NCBI RefSeq assembly: GCF_050278625.1
Contig: NZ_JBNNTI010000001.1
Location: 434,001 to 498,000, forward strand
Source: Viridibacillus sp050278625
Lineage (GTDB): Bacteria; Bacillota; Bacilli; Bacillales_A; Planococcaceae
DNA length: 64,000 nt
Direction: 5' to 3'
Shown here piece after piece: positions 37,995 to 46,658 of the stretch (its first letter is position 1; the number at the start of each line of letters is the position of its first letter). Made by a program: the position numbers and the translations under genes. Under the pieces are notes generated by a model. It worked only from the letters and a program-made list of their open reading frames with translations, was not told the origin of the DNA and did not search any database.

Positions 37995-38443
37995 TTAACT
38001 CTACTCCTTTTAGAATAATTAGAAAATAGAAATAATATTATCATACCTGTTTTAATGGTGTGGTGCAATGTGACCCTCAAATCGAGATCAAACCTTTAAA
38101 CTTTTCCATAAAATAATCCGTAAGAATTTTTATTATTTTCATTTATTGCTAAGTAAATACATTTCTACAAGCCCTAAAAAAAGGAATATATATTATTGTT
38201 CAAATGCTGTTATGTATTCAATTGACTCATTAGAAGCATTTTTAGAAGCTTATGTGATTTTCATCTGTACGATATGTGGAATGGATTAGATTGAGGCGTT
38301 ACGAGACATACTAATTTGAACTTAATTCTAAGAATAAGAAGGAGGTTTTCTAGACTTAAGTCCGCACGACGCTGTTCCCACAGTGTTGCTACAGGAAGTG
38401 GAGTTTCTTAGACTGCGTTCCTCTCTCAAGTGCATGTGGCAGC
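37995..38443. other. non-coding stretch before the repeat array
   Basis: No credible gene is seen on either strand. The first 250 bp are AT-rich; from about 38340 the composition turns GC-richer and resembles degenerate copies of the repeat that follows. Confidence 0.6.
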
Positions 38444-38457
38444 TTGTCGGGAGTCCA

Positions 38458-38931
38458 CAGCATTCACTTTAGATTTCCAGCTTCTCAGGTCTTTTCGGTC
38501 TCTCAGCACAAGACAAAAAGCGTCTTGCATTCGAGCCCTACAGTGCCTCTCGGAGCTAAACAGACGTGCTCAGCATTTACTTTAGATATCCAGCTTCACT
38601 CGCCAGCTCCTCCGATCACTTCGGTCTCTCGGCACAAGACAAAAAGCGTCTTGTGTTCGAGCCCTCCAGTGCCTTTCGGAGCTAAACGGGCGCGTTCAGC
38701 ATTTACTTTAGATATCCAGCTTCACTCGCCAGCTCCTCCGATCACTTCGGTCTCTCGGCACAAGACAAAAAGCGTCTTGTGTTCGAGCCCTNNNNNNNNN
38801 NNNNNNNNNNNNNNNNNNNNNNNNNNNNNNNNNNNNNNNNNNNNNNNNNNNNNNNNNNNNNNNNNNNNNNNNNNNNNNNNNNNNNNNNACTCCAGTGCCT
38901 TTCGGAGCTAAACGGGCGCGTTCAGCATTTA
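38458..38931. repeat. tandem array of a 126-bp repeat
   Basis: The start sequence CAGCATTTACTTTAGATATC recurs at 38571 and 38697 (126 bp apart, nearly identical units). A degenerate 113-bp unit starts at 38458 and a truncated one ends the array at 38931. Each unit holds a hairpin CAAGAC..GTCTTG (38509-38527, 38635-38653, 38761-38779; 8-bp stem in the last two). The array is GC-richer than its surroundings. A related unit occurs at 59745-59930 in the opposite orientation. Confidence 0.9.
38792..38888. other. assembly gap (97 N) inside the repeat array
   Basis: A run of 97 N falls within the tandem array, with repeat sequence on both sides. The flanks are not in register with a whole number of 126-bp units, so the true length and copy number are unknown. 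Confidence 0.97.
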
Positions 38932-38945
38932 AAATAAAAATAAAA

Positions 38946-38990
38946 ATAAAAAAAAGACCACTAGAGAGCCATGGTCTCTTTAGTAGTCTT
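38946..38990 (-). terminator. intrinsic terminator after rpmF
   Basis: AAGACTACT..AGAGA pairs with TCTCT..GTGGTCTT around CCATGG, followed by a long U run on the minus strand that merges with the end of the repeat array. Confidence 0.8.
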
Positions 38991-39009
38991 TTCCAGAACA
39001 AATACTGAA

Positions 39010-39183
39010 TTATTTGCTCACAACTTCTTTACCTTTGTATTGACCGCATGCTTTACATACGTGGTGAGCCAATTTACTTTCACCACAGTTTGGGCAAGCA
39101 ACCATACCTGGTAGAGCTAGTTTGAAATGTGTGCGACGTTTACGTTTCGCAGTTTTAGAAGTTCTTCTAAATGGTACAGCCAT
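39010..39183 (-). CDS. rpmF: ribosomal protein L32
   Basis: 57-residue 50S protein with MAVPFRRTSKTAKRKRRTH at its N-terminus and an intact zinc ribbon (CPNC..CKAC), so it is the zinc-binding form. The ATG at 39181-39183 follows GGAGG. It is cotranscribed with the DUF177 gene. Confidence 0.97.
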   Translation of the reverse strand: MAVPFRRTSKTAKRKRRTHFKLALPGMVACPNCGESKLAHHVCKACGQYKGKEVVSK

Positions 39184-39207
39184 CGATGGCACCTCCTTAC
39201 AGATCGG

Positions 39208-39741
39208 TTATTCGTCTGTTTGATCAAAATACTTAGCTAAATTAGCAAGTCTTGGATCTATTTTTTTTGTGTCATTCTGTTTTCGATAGGCTAACTCGTC
39301 CTCCGTTGAAAAACTCCAATCAGAGTTATTCTTAGGTGCCGGAATTGTCGCATCTTCTTTATACACTTGCATCGGAATTTCTAATAAAATTAGTTCTTCT
39401 AACACAGGGTCAACATTTACTACTTCACCTTCAACAACGTGAAGGTTATCATAGTCATTCTCATCAACAGTTTCTGACCAACTGAATATTTCGTCGGACT
39501 CAATATCAAATGAAAACTCAACGTCTTCCCATGTTCGTGCACAAGGAAGTATTAGCGTGCCTGTCAATTGAAAATGACAAGTGATTTGGGATGCACCAAA
39601 TGTGCAGTGCCCTTTTACATGAACAGGTGTAATCTGACGGATGTCCGGGTTACGTTTCATCACATCATCCAATTGAACTAATTCGTCAATCGGCATCCCG
39701 TTTTGGCGATATTTAGATAATTGTGGGATTGCCCATTTCAT
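39208..39741 (-). CDS. ylbN: YceD/DUF177 family protein (YlbN-like)
   Basis: The 177-residue acidic protein of the DUF177 (YceD) family is nearly always paired with rpmF; in plants and bacteria the family is linked to 23S rRNA maturation. It has KGHCTFGASQITCHFQLTGTL and the conserved C-terminal DPRLANLAKYFD. A strong sigma-A promoter (39771-39799) precedes it. Confidence 0.9.
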   Translation of the reverse strand: MKWAIPQLSKYRQNGMPIDELVQLDDVMKRNPDIRQITPVHVKGHCTFGASQITCHFQLTGTLILPCARTWEDVEFSFDIESDEIFSWSETVDENDYDNLHVVEGEVVNVDPVLEELILLEIPMQVYKEDATIPAPKNNSDWSFSTEDELAYRKQNDTKKIDPRLANLAKYFDQTDE

Positions 39742-39770
39742 ACGTTTATCACCTCAAGACAACAAAGTTG

Positions 39771-39799
39771 ATTATATAATGCTAAATAATAGATGTCAA
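39771..39799 (-). promoter_or_regulatory. sigma-A promoter of ylbN-rpmF
   Basis: A -35 TTGACA (39794-39799) and -10 TATAAT (39771-39776) with a 17-bp spacer form a consensus promoter facing ylbN. Confidence 0.9.
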
Positions 39800-39808
39800 G
39801 ATATTTTC

Positions 39809-39837
39809 TTGTCACTATAACAAACTATCCGTATAAT
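39809..39837 (+). promoter_or_regulatory. sigma-A promoter of tmcAL (ylbM)
   Basis: A -35 TTGTCA (39809-39814) and -10 TATAAT (39832-39837) with a 17-bp spacer are divergent from the ylbN promoter, with -35 boxes only 9 bp apart. Confidence 0.85.
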
Positions 39838-39867
39838 TACGTCATAGAGTGTAAATGGGGTGAAGAT

Positions 39868-41079
39868 TTGATAGCAACCGGTGTAATTGTAGAATATAAT
39901 CCTTTTCATAACGGCCATCTCCATCATATCAGACAATCACGTAAAGAAACAAATGCAGATATTGTCATTGCCGTGATGAGCGGTCACTTTTTACAAAGAG
40001 GTGAACCAGCTTTTGTCGATAAATGGTCGAGAACTCGAATGGCCCTCGCTTCAGGTGCAGATCTTGTTGTCGAATTACCTTATGTGTACGCCACCGCTCA
40101 AGCATCTGATTTTGCTAAAGGTGGTATAAGTATATTAGATGCTCTGTGCTGTAACTATTTTTCATTTGGTAGCGAAGAAGGTAATATAATACCGTTTTTA
40201 AATAGTTACAGCCTGTTACAAGAGCATAACGACACTTTACAGCAAATAATAAAGGATTCTATTCAAACAGGTATAAGCTATCCTCAAGCGTTAAATACGG
40301 CATACAAACAGCTTGTCCCAATGAACGGACAGTCATTCGTTGATTTATCAAAACCAAATAATATTTTAGGTTTTCATTATATTGAAGCAGCATATAAAAT
40401 TCGTTCGAAGATGAAAGCTGTGACGATACAGCGTATTAAGGCAGGTTTTCATGATACGATTGAAGTAGATTCAACAATTGCTAGTGCTACTGGAATTAGA
40501 CAAGCAGTTTTTAAAGAGGCTTCTATTGATGGAATCGTCTCTTATATGCCTCAGGCGTCTTTAAAAGGATTAGATGAATGGCAGCAATCAAATACTACTT
40601 TTGGAAGCTGGGAGGCTTTCTGGCCACTGTTACGATTTACAATCATTCGTCATACACCACAAGAGCTAGCATCTTTTGCTGAGGTGACAGAAGGTATTGA
40701 ACATCTGCTACTACGTGCTGCAAAAGAAAGTGAATCATTTGAGGCATTTATGAAAAAAGTCAAATCAAAACGTTACACATGGACACGTATACAGCGTATG
40801 TTAACACATATTTTCACCGGCTTTACTTGGCAACGTTTAAAATCTTTTAAGCAACCTTCATATATTCGATTGTTAGGTATGACGAATAATGGTCAAAAAT
40901 ATTTATCCTTAAAGAAAAAAGAATTTAAACTACCTATTATTAGCCGTGTAGCGAGCCTTGACGACGCCATGCTAATGCAAGATATTCACGCCACCGATTT
41001 GTATATGCTTGCTCTTAACGGACCTGAAAATACAAAAAGAATGGGCTTGGATTATAAAACCCCGCCCATTCGTGTATAA
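39868..41079 (+). CDS. tmcAL: tRNA(Met) cytidine acetate ligase
   Basis: Makes N4-acetylcytidine at the wobble base of elongator tRNA-Met from acetate and ATP (family of B. subtilis YlbM). The product starts with the nucleotidyltransferase motif GVIVEYNPFHNGHLHHI, then VMSGHFLQRGEPAFVDKW. The start is TTG at 39868 after GGGGTG; an upstream ATG at 39793 lies before the promoter -10 and is rejected. 403 residues, near family length. Confidence 0.92.
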   Translation: MIATGVIVEYNPFHNGHLHHIRQSRKETNADIVIAVMSGHFLQRGEPAFVDKWSRTRMALASGADLVVELPYVYATAQASDFAKGGISILDALCCNYFSFGSEEGNIIPFLNSYSLLQEHNDTLQQIIKDSIQTGISYPQALNTAYKQLVPMNGQSFVDLSKPNNILGFHYIEAAYKIRSKMKAVTIQRIKAGFHDTIEVDSTIASATGIRQAVFKEASIDGIVSYMPQASLKGLDEWQQSNTTFGSWEAFWPLLRFTIIRHTPQELASFAEVTEGIEHLLLRAAKESESFEAFMKKVKSKRYTWTRIQRMLTHIFTGFTWQRLKSFKQPSYIRLLGMTNNGQKYLSLKKKEFKLPIISRVASLDDAMLMQDIHATDLYMLALNGPENTKRMGLDYKTPPIRV

Positions 41080-41082
41080 ACC

Positions 41083-42129
41083 TTATTTTTGTTGTAAGCC
41101 ATTTAAATATTTTAATGCATCATCTACTGTTTTAACAGGCACGATTTTCATTTTCGTGTCTATTTTTTTTGCTGTTTCTACAGCTACTTCATAATTTGTT
41201 TTAATTCTTGGATTTAATTTCTTTACTTCATCCGATATCGTGTCGTCGGCAGCAAAGAAGATTTCAATACCCCCGTCATCTGCAGCAATTATTTTTTTAT
41301 CAATGCCACCAATTCTACCAACTTCACCTGATTCAAGCATTTCGCCTGTACCCGCTATTTTATAACCTTTTGTTAAATCGCCTGCTGTTAATTGATCGAT
41401 GATTTCTAAAGTAAACATCAACCCTGCAGAAGGACCGCCAATATCATCAGCTTCTATTTTTACGTTCGGGTTAGTTGTAATGGATTTATTTTCTGTGAAA
41501 GTAATCCCAATACCTACTTTTTCCTTTGTACCAGGTATTTTTTTAAGAGTAACAGATTTAGTTTGCTCTTTTTCATCTCGAATGATAGAGAGCGTTACTT
41601 TATCACCTGATTTTTTACCCTCTAAATAATCAATCAATTCAGTTTGACGAATAATTTTTTTCCCGTCTATTTTAATCACTTGGTCACCAGGTTTTAAAAT
41701 ACCATCACTAGCACCAGATTCTAAAACATAGACAACATAGACGCCATTATAATGAATCTTGTAATCTTTATTTGCCTTTTTGAACGCAATATATTTGGCA
41801 TTAAATTGTGAATCCGTCATAAGTTTTAACTGACGTAAATTATATTCATCCTCACTTTCATGTGGGCTTCTTACTTGCGTTTCTGGAAGTAATTCTTTTC
41901 GACTACTTAGTTTTGCACCAGCGTAAGTAAAGGGTGTTGCTGTGGACATCGATACCGTCATTAGACTCATTGTTCCTTTGCTATCTAAATCAGCATTTTC
42001 TACCTCTACAAATTGAGAGAGCTCATAAGCTCCACCTGGCTGCATAATATAATAAGGTAATGGATAGACAAAACCTAATACTGCAATTACAGCAATGACT
42101 ATAAAACCTATTAATTTCTTGATATTCAA
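41083..42129 (-). CDS. ylbL: SepM-like PDZ domain Lon-type protease (YlbL)
   Basis: Membrane-anchored serine protease: a membrane helix (residues 5-22), a PDZ domain around GDQVIKIDGKKIIRQTELIDYL, and a Lon-type catalytic domain with Ser in GGPSAGLMFTLE and Lys in GGIDKKIIAA. In B. subtilis the relative degrades the division inhibitor YneA. The start is TTG at 42127-42129, 6 nt after GGAGGTG; the ATG at 42144 contains that ribosome site. Convergent with tmcAL, 3 bp apart. Confidence 0.9.
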   Translation of the reverse strand: MNIKKLIGFIVIAVIAVLGFVYPLPYYIMQPGGAYELSQFVEVENADLDSKGTMSLMTVSMSTATPFTYAGAKLSSRKELLPETQVRSPHESEDEYNLRQLKLMTDSQFNAKYIAFKKANKDYKIHYNGVYVVYVLESGASDGILKPGDQVIKIDGKKIIRQTELIDYLEGKKSGDKVTLSIIRDEKEQTKSVTLKKIPGTKEKVGIGITFTENKSITTNPNVKIEADDIGGPSAGLMFTLEIIDQLTAGDLTKGYKIAGTGEMLESGEVGRIGGIDKKIIAADDGGIEIFFAADDTISDEVKKLNPRIKTNYEVAVETAKKIDTKMKIVPVKTVDDALKYLNGLQQK

Positions 42130-42251
42130 GACTTGCACCTCCATTTAACAAACTCTTAAGCTATATATATGACGAAACACTAGAAGGTTTGTTCGATTTT
42201 TTAAAAAAAATTTAGCATATGTGAAATTGACTTACAAAAAGATAAGAATGG

Positions 42252-43160
42252 GTGAAGCTAATTCTCGTTTCTCGTATGAACATCATTATTTGTTGGGTAC
42301 TTATTGCTTTATTACTTTTGCAACCAGGTATTGCTCATGAAGGGGCAGATGTTGGTATTAAATTATTTATGAACGCACTCTTCCCCTATTTATTACCTTA
42401 TTTAATTTTGACCCAATGGTTACTACGCCTGACAAATCAAGGTAGTAGTAATTCTTCTAAGACCGCACTTTATTTGAAAGCATATGGCATAAGTGCATTA
42501 GGAGGATTTCCAACTGGTGCAGCGACAATCGCCTTTATGACAAAGGAACAACAATTAACATTGCGAGAAAGTAAGTTTCTACTTGCTATTTGTCATGCTC
42601 CTAGCCCACTCTTTATGATCGGGTTTGTTGGTTATGAATTACTTGAAAATTCCTCAATTGGTTGGCAAATGCTACTGCTAATTCACAGTGTAAATTTATT
42701 AATCCTTGGCATTTTCATATTATTTTCCAAACGACCTACTGAAACAATAGCTGCGAAAAAGGAAGTAAAACATGCTTCATTTCCTTTAATCGAAAGTATG
42801 AAAGGTAGTATACCGACTGTTCTTTTAGTTGGTACAACTGTCATATTTTTCACAACAATTAGCCATGTGATTGCAAAAACATTACTTCATTTCTTTCTCG
42901 ATTTGCCTACAGTTTTGGCAGTTTCATTATATGCAGTGTTAGAAATGACATCTAGTTTACATATTGCAACACAATCATTTACTAGTTCACCTTATTTACC
43001 TTTATGGCTCATCACTATTTTAACAATACAAGGTTTGAGTATCCATTTACAAGTTGCGGTTTTAGCAAAGGATGCTGATATCCCTCTTGTTCCATACTTT
43101 CTAATGCGACTGATTATGGTACCTGTACTTCCTCTACTGTACTGGATTATTTTCTTGTAA
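42252..43160 (+). CDS. ylbJ: sporulation integral membrane protein YlbJ
   Basis: The 302-residue protein has about eight hydrophobic segments and gating-type loops (GGFPTGAATIAF; CHAPSPLFMIGFVG) typical of YlbJ/SpoIIIA-era nucleoside-permease-like membrane proteins. B. subtilis ylbJ is sigma-E dependent and needed for heat-resistant spores. The start is GTG at 42252 with a weak ribosome site; an ATG at 42276 is an alternative. ylbK, which normally follows, is absent. Confidence 0.88.
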   Translation: MKLILVSRMNIIICWVLIALLLLQPGIAHEGADVGIKLFMNALFPYLLPYLILTQWLLRLTNQGSSNSSKTALYLKAYGISALGGFPTGAATIAFMTKEQQLTLRESKFLLAICHAPSPLFMIGFVGYELLENSSIGWQMLLLIHSVNLLILGIFILFSKRPTETIAAKKEVKHASFPLIESMKGSIPTVLLVGTTVIFFTTISHVIAKTLLHFFLDLPTVLAVSLYAVLEMTSSLHIATQSFTSSPYLPLWLITILTIQGLSIHLQVAVLAKDADIPLVPYFLMRLIMVPVLPLLYWIIFL

Positions 43161-43174
43161 AATCAGCGCAAAAA

Positions 43175-43208
43175 AGGCTGTTTTATGATATATACCATAA
43201 AACAGCCT
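43175..43208. terminator. bidirectional terminator between ylbJ and coaD
   Basis: A perfect 13-bp stem (AGGCTGTTTTATG / CATAAAACAGCCT) with A and T runs on each side serves both converging genes. Confidence 0.88.
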
Positions 43209-43213
43209 TACTT

Positions 43214-43699
43214 TTATTTCGAGTTGAATTTTTCTTTTAATGCAAATTCAACAATATCTGGTACTAGGCCATGGATATCTCCACCATATTGCGATACTTC
43301 TTTAACAATACTAGAACTTAAAAATGAGTACTGGTTTTTCGTCATAATGAAAAATGTTTCAATTTGCTCGTCAAGGAAGCGGTTCATCGATGTTATCTGC
43401 ATTTCATACTCAAAGTCAGAAACTGCACGCAAACCACGTACTATAGCATCTGCATTGCGTTTTTTTGCATAGTCGATTAATAACCCAGAAGATGAATCCA
43501 CTTTAACATTGGGCATATCGCACGTTACTTGTGTAATTAAATCCATTCTTTCATCCACATTAAATAATGGTTTTTTTGAGGAATTATTCATCACAGCAAC
43601 ATAAACTTCATCAAAAATATCGGCGGCACGTTTTATAATGTCTAAATGTCCGTTCGTAATTGGATCAAAAGTCCCTGGTACAACAGCAATTTTATTCAA
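43214..43699 (-). CDS. coaD: phosphopantetheine adenylyltransferase
   Basis: Penultimate step of coenzyme A synthesis. The 161-residue product has the nucleotidyltransferase motif GTFDPITNGHLDII at its start and YSFLSSSIVKEVSQYGG near the C-terminus. It overlaps rsmD by 8 bp. Confidence 0.97.
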   Translation of the reverse strand: MNKIAVVPGTFDPITNGHLDIIKRAADIFDEVYVAVMNNSSKKPLFNVDERMDLITQVTCDMPNVKVDSSSGLLIDYAKKRNADAIVRGLRAVSDFEYEMQITSMNRFLDEQIETFFIMTKNQYSFLSSSIVKEVSQYGGDIHGLVPDIVEFALKEKFNSK

Positions 43700-44267
43700 T
43701 GGATTCTCCTTCTTCCTTCACAGAACGATATAATGAAATAATAATGCTACCATAACTCTCTTCACGTATTTTCTCGAAATGTAGGAAGTTGTCTGGTAAA
43801 TCCGTATCACGATCATGCTCACAAACAATCGTACCTGAGCTTGAGATAACATTATTCGATACTATTTCTTCTACTAAATCATAATATGCTCGTTTTTTAT
43901 AAGGTGGATCTAAAAAGATCAAGTCAACTTGCACCCCTTTTTTTATAAGGGCTTTCATAGCTCTAACCGCATCGTTTCGAAAAAGCTCAGTTTGCTCTTC
44001 ATAACGACATTTTTGTATGTTTTCTTTTAGATTTTGAAAGGCACGTCCATCTTTTTCAATGAAAATCCCCTTATCCATACCTCTACTAATGGCTTCAATA
44101 CCAAGTCCACCACTACCTGCAAATAAGTCCAAAACGGAACCTCCGTCAAAAAAAGGACCTAGTATATTGAATAATGATTCTTTAACTTTATCTGTTGTTG
44201 GTCTAGTGGTTGTGCCAGATACCGCTTTTAAAGGCATCCCTTTTCTGTCACCAGCAATCACTCTCAT
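43692..44267 (-). CDS. rsmD: 16S rRNA (guanine-966-N2)-methyltransferase
   Basis: SAM-dependent methylation of G966. The 191-residue protein has motif I DLFAGSGGLGIEAISRG near residue 45 and the catalytic LDPPY near 120. It is paired with coaD as in most Firmicutes. Confidence 0.95.
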   Translation of the reverse strand: MRVIAGDRKGMPLKAVSGTTTRPTTDKVKESLFNILGPFFDGGSVLDLFAGSGGLGIEAISRGMDKGIFIEKDGRAFQNLKENIQKCRYEEQTELFRNDAVRAMKALIKKGVQVDLIFLDPPYKKRAYYDLVEEIVSNNVISSSGTIVCEHDRDTDLPDNFLHFEKIREESYGSIIISLYRSVKEEGESIE

Positions 44268-44308
44268 TGTTTCACCAAACCTTCTCTTACTTACATTTTT
44301 AATCGATT

Positions 44309-45730
44309 TTAATTCAAAACAGCCGATGGCGCAATATTAATTTTGTCATCCGACTTTTCCACATCGACTAAGAATAATCTAACAAGCCATGCTTCTTCCA
44401 CATAATAATCATCACCAAACTTTTCGAAAGGTTGCGAAATGGTATTGTAGCGTTTTTGGTTATAAACATAGAATGACTCAGTCATCGGGAATCTGAATTT
44501 TCGAGTATCACTTTCTATATACAATCCATTTTTCCCCTCGTTTACTTCATAGCCAAGACCATTTAATACGGGAACAGCTTTGTAAAAGATACTACCGTCT
44601 TTAAAAATAACTTGCGTATCTTTATCCTCAGTATCTTTCAAATATACATCACGCGCATCTTCAAACAACAAAGGAGCAATTTCAGCGCCATCATTGTCAT
44701 TCATTTCAAAAAACGACGTTTGTAAATCAAGTGTTTTTGACAACAATTTGTCGAGTCGTTTTGGCGAGATTTCTTCACCTTTTTGAGCAATTAAACTATT
44801 TTTCCAAGCTTTTGATTGTTCGTTCGTCATGTACTTATTTACAATCTGAGTGACTTCATTTGCTTTATCAGAACCAATTTCTTTCCCTGATACAAAGGCC
44901 GCAATGGCAATTGGCAACCAATTGTTATTACTTACGAAGTCATATTGTTGTCCAATTTGAGACATGACTATTTTCTTTTCAATGGAACCCACATTAAATT
45001 CGGGTGCAAATAAAATGCGACCTGCTGAGTTTTTCTTGGAACTTTGCATTATCGTAACATGATTAAAGCCATCCAAAGAAAAGTCTTCTAAATCTGTTTT
45101 TAAATCCTTCGATATCGCCTTGTCACTATATAACGTGACTTGCTCATTTTCAAAGACAGTTTTTAACTTTTGTTTTTGCCAATATAGATCAGTCACTGCT
45201 CCATAACCACTAAACATTGAATAATCTAATAGATCAAGTGTTTTTTGACCTACTAATTGTAGACCAGTGAACCATTGACCACCCGATTTCGTTTCATCAG
45301 AAATGTGAACCTGTGTATGAACTGGGTTCCCATTTTGTAATGTTATAAAAATATTACGTAAAATTCCACCTGAAGTAAGCCCTTTTTTAGATACTGGAAT
45401 CTCATAAGAGACAGATTGTTTCTCTTCATCTCCCGCTTTTAGCTGAGTAAGTTGGTCATTTAAGCGTTCGCAACTTTTGACATCATCTAAGAGACATGCC
45501 TTTTTCTTACTCTTGGTTGGCCAAATAAGCTTCACATTATCTTGAGGTAGGTCAGTAAAGTGATGATTCACTATCAACTTTCCTTTACGATAATTCACTT
45601 CTATTTCTTGGTCATAGTTAAATACCTTATCCTCTTCTGCCATTTGGTCCGAAAAGACATGGTACTGAAAAGTTAACATTATGCCGTTTAAAAATAATAA
45701 AATTGAAAATAAGCTGGCAGCAAATTTCAT
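44309..45730 (-). CDS. secreted or membrane-anchored protein with C-terminal stalk-like domain
   Basis: Not recognised as a named gene. The 473-residue product has a hydrophobic N-terminal segment (residues 3-22) that could be a signal peptide or anchor, a long middle region with no clear motif, and a C-terminal region (about 385-470) resembling the copper-amine-oxidase N-terminal 'stalk' fold (KAVPVLNGLGYEV..GLYIESDTRKFRF). A middle stretch (about 250-345) somewhat recalls peptidase MA-like helical domains but shows no zinc motif. It has no counterpart in this slot of the B. subtilis map. AGGAGG precedes the ATG. Confidence 0.7.
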   Translation of the reverse strand: MKFAASLFSILLFLNGIMLTFQYHVFSDQMAEEDKVFNYDQEIEVNYRKGKLIVNHHFTDLPQDNVKLIWPTKSKKKACLLDDVKSCERLNDQLTQLKAGDEEKQSVSYEIPVSKKGLTSGGILRNIFITLQNGNPVHTQVHISDETKSGGQWFTGLQLVGQKTLDLLDYSMFSGYGAVTDLYWQKQKLKTVFENEQVTLYSDKAISKDLKTDLEDFSLDGFNHVTIMQSSKKNSAGRILFAPEFNVGSIEKKIVMSQIGQQYDFVSNNNWLPIAIAAFVSGKEIGSDKANEVTQIVNKYMTNEQSKAWKNSLIAQKGEEISPKRLDKLLSKTLDLQTSFFEMNDNDGAEIAPLLFEDARDVYLKDTEDKDTQVIFKDGSIFYKAVPVLNGLGYEVNEGKNGLYIESDTRKFRFPMTESFYVYNQKRYNTISQPFEKFGDDYYVEEAWLVRLFLVDVEKSDDKINIAPSAVLN

Positions 45731-45785
45731 GTGCTAATCCTCCTGCATCATGATACTATGTGTTAGGAAAGGATGTGTACGAACA

Positions 45786-46175
45786 ATGATTCAACAATTT
45801 ATTGAACTCGGCAAAGGTTTTGGTGACGTTTTTGAACTATGCGAACTTGTCGAAACAAATCAGCATCGCTATCGTAATGCCTTCATACTTGTATCTGAAC
45901 ATAACGGCAAAAGCGTAGCTTCTCTTGCAGTAGCTTTTAATCCAGTTGGTGAAAGTAAATTTACACCACTTTATATTTGTAGAGAAGGTATTTCGCATTC
46001 ACAAACCAAGCCTTCTAAACGAGTTCAACTATTCGAAAATAAAATAACTGAAATCGGTAGACAAGCAATTACGTTAAACGTAAAACACTCATCCGAATTT
46101 GCAGAAAGTACTCTCTATTACCAATATCTTATTGGTATTATGCGTCTCAATCATTATATCCCATCCATGTACTAA
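45786..46175 (+). CDS. conserved Bacillales protein (DUF7147-like)
   Basis: A 129-residue soluble protein starting MIQQFIELGKGFGDVFEL. It resembles a Bacillales family that is sometimes mislabelled methylthioribose kinase. PLYICREGI and the C-terminal YQYLIGIMRLNHYIP look conserved. No catalytic motif is visible. The ATG follows AGGAAAGGA. Confidence 0.65.
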   Translation: MIQQFIELGKGFGDVFELCELVETNQHRYRNAFILVSEHNGKSVASLAVAFNPVGESKFTPLYICREGISHSQTKPSKRVQLFENKITEIGRQAITLNVKHSSEFAESTLYYQYLIGIMRLNHYIPSMY

Positions 46176-46255
46176 CTGATACGTTTCATCAATTTCCATT
46201 CAGTTTGACAACAATATACTGGATGTTCTTTTTATCGACAAATATAACCAATGTT

Positions 46256-46528
46256 TTATAAATCAGTTTTATAATCGTATTCTTTTGCCTTATCAGGTTT
46301 CGCATTTTCGAACTCAGTTGATACAAAAGGACGATATGAGGGCACTACATTTTTAACATACGGAAGTCGTATCATTTTGACCATCGTCACTTCAATTTCA
46401 TCTTGATCACAATAAAGTACAACATATTTTAATTTTCTTGAAATATAATGTACATGTCCATATCTTCGCAACGATTTTGCTTGTTTTAAATGATGGACAT
46501 ACACAATCAGGCCTTGTCGGTCTTTCAT
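46256..46528 (-). CDS. ylbG: YlbG family protein (DUF2129)
   Basis: The 90-residue product (MKDRQGLIVYVHHLKQAK...) has the length and sequence of YlbG, a small cytosolic family of unknown function beside ylbF in many Bacillales. The ATG at 46526-46528 follows AAAGAGGGA; a longer reading is rejected. Confidence 0.9.
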   Translation of the reverse strand: MKDRQGLIVYVHHLKQAKSLRRYGHVHYISRKLKYVVLYCDQDEIEVTMVKMIRLPYVKNVVPSYRPFVSTEFENAKPDKAKEYDYKTDL

Positions 46529-46594
46529 ATGGATTCCCTCTTTTCTTACAAACAAGAATACCATAGCTTGGAATTCAACCGCAACCAAGTTTAG

Positions 46595-46624
46595 CTGACA
46601 GAGATATGGTTTATCCGTTATAAT
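46595..46624 (+). promoter_or_regulatory. sigma-A promoter of the glycerophosphodiesterase gene
   Basis: CTGACA (46595-46600) and TATAAT (46619-46624), 18 bp apart, lie 35 bp before the start codon. Confidence 0.7.
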
Positions 46625-46658
46625 AAAATTAGAAGTCTGCATTTAGAGGAGGACTATT

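Noticed and set aside
38444..38911. Open frames across the 126-bp array on both strands, giving a Ser/Pro-rich repeat protein
   Set aside because: They arise because the repeat unit is a multiple of three and lacks stops; no ribosome site, frame interrupted by N, and the related 59.8-kb copy does not keep the frame.
39793..39867. Longer tmcAL starting at an upstream ATG
   Set aside because: It would begin upstream of the -10 box of its own promoter, and the family N-terminus aligns with the TTG at 39868.
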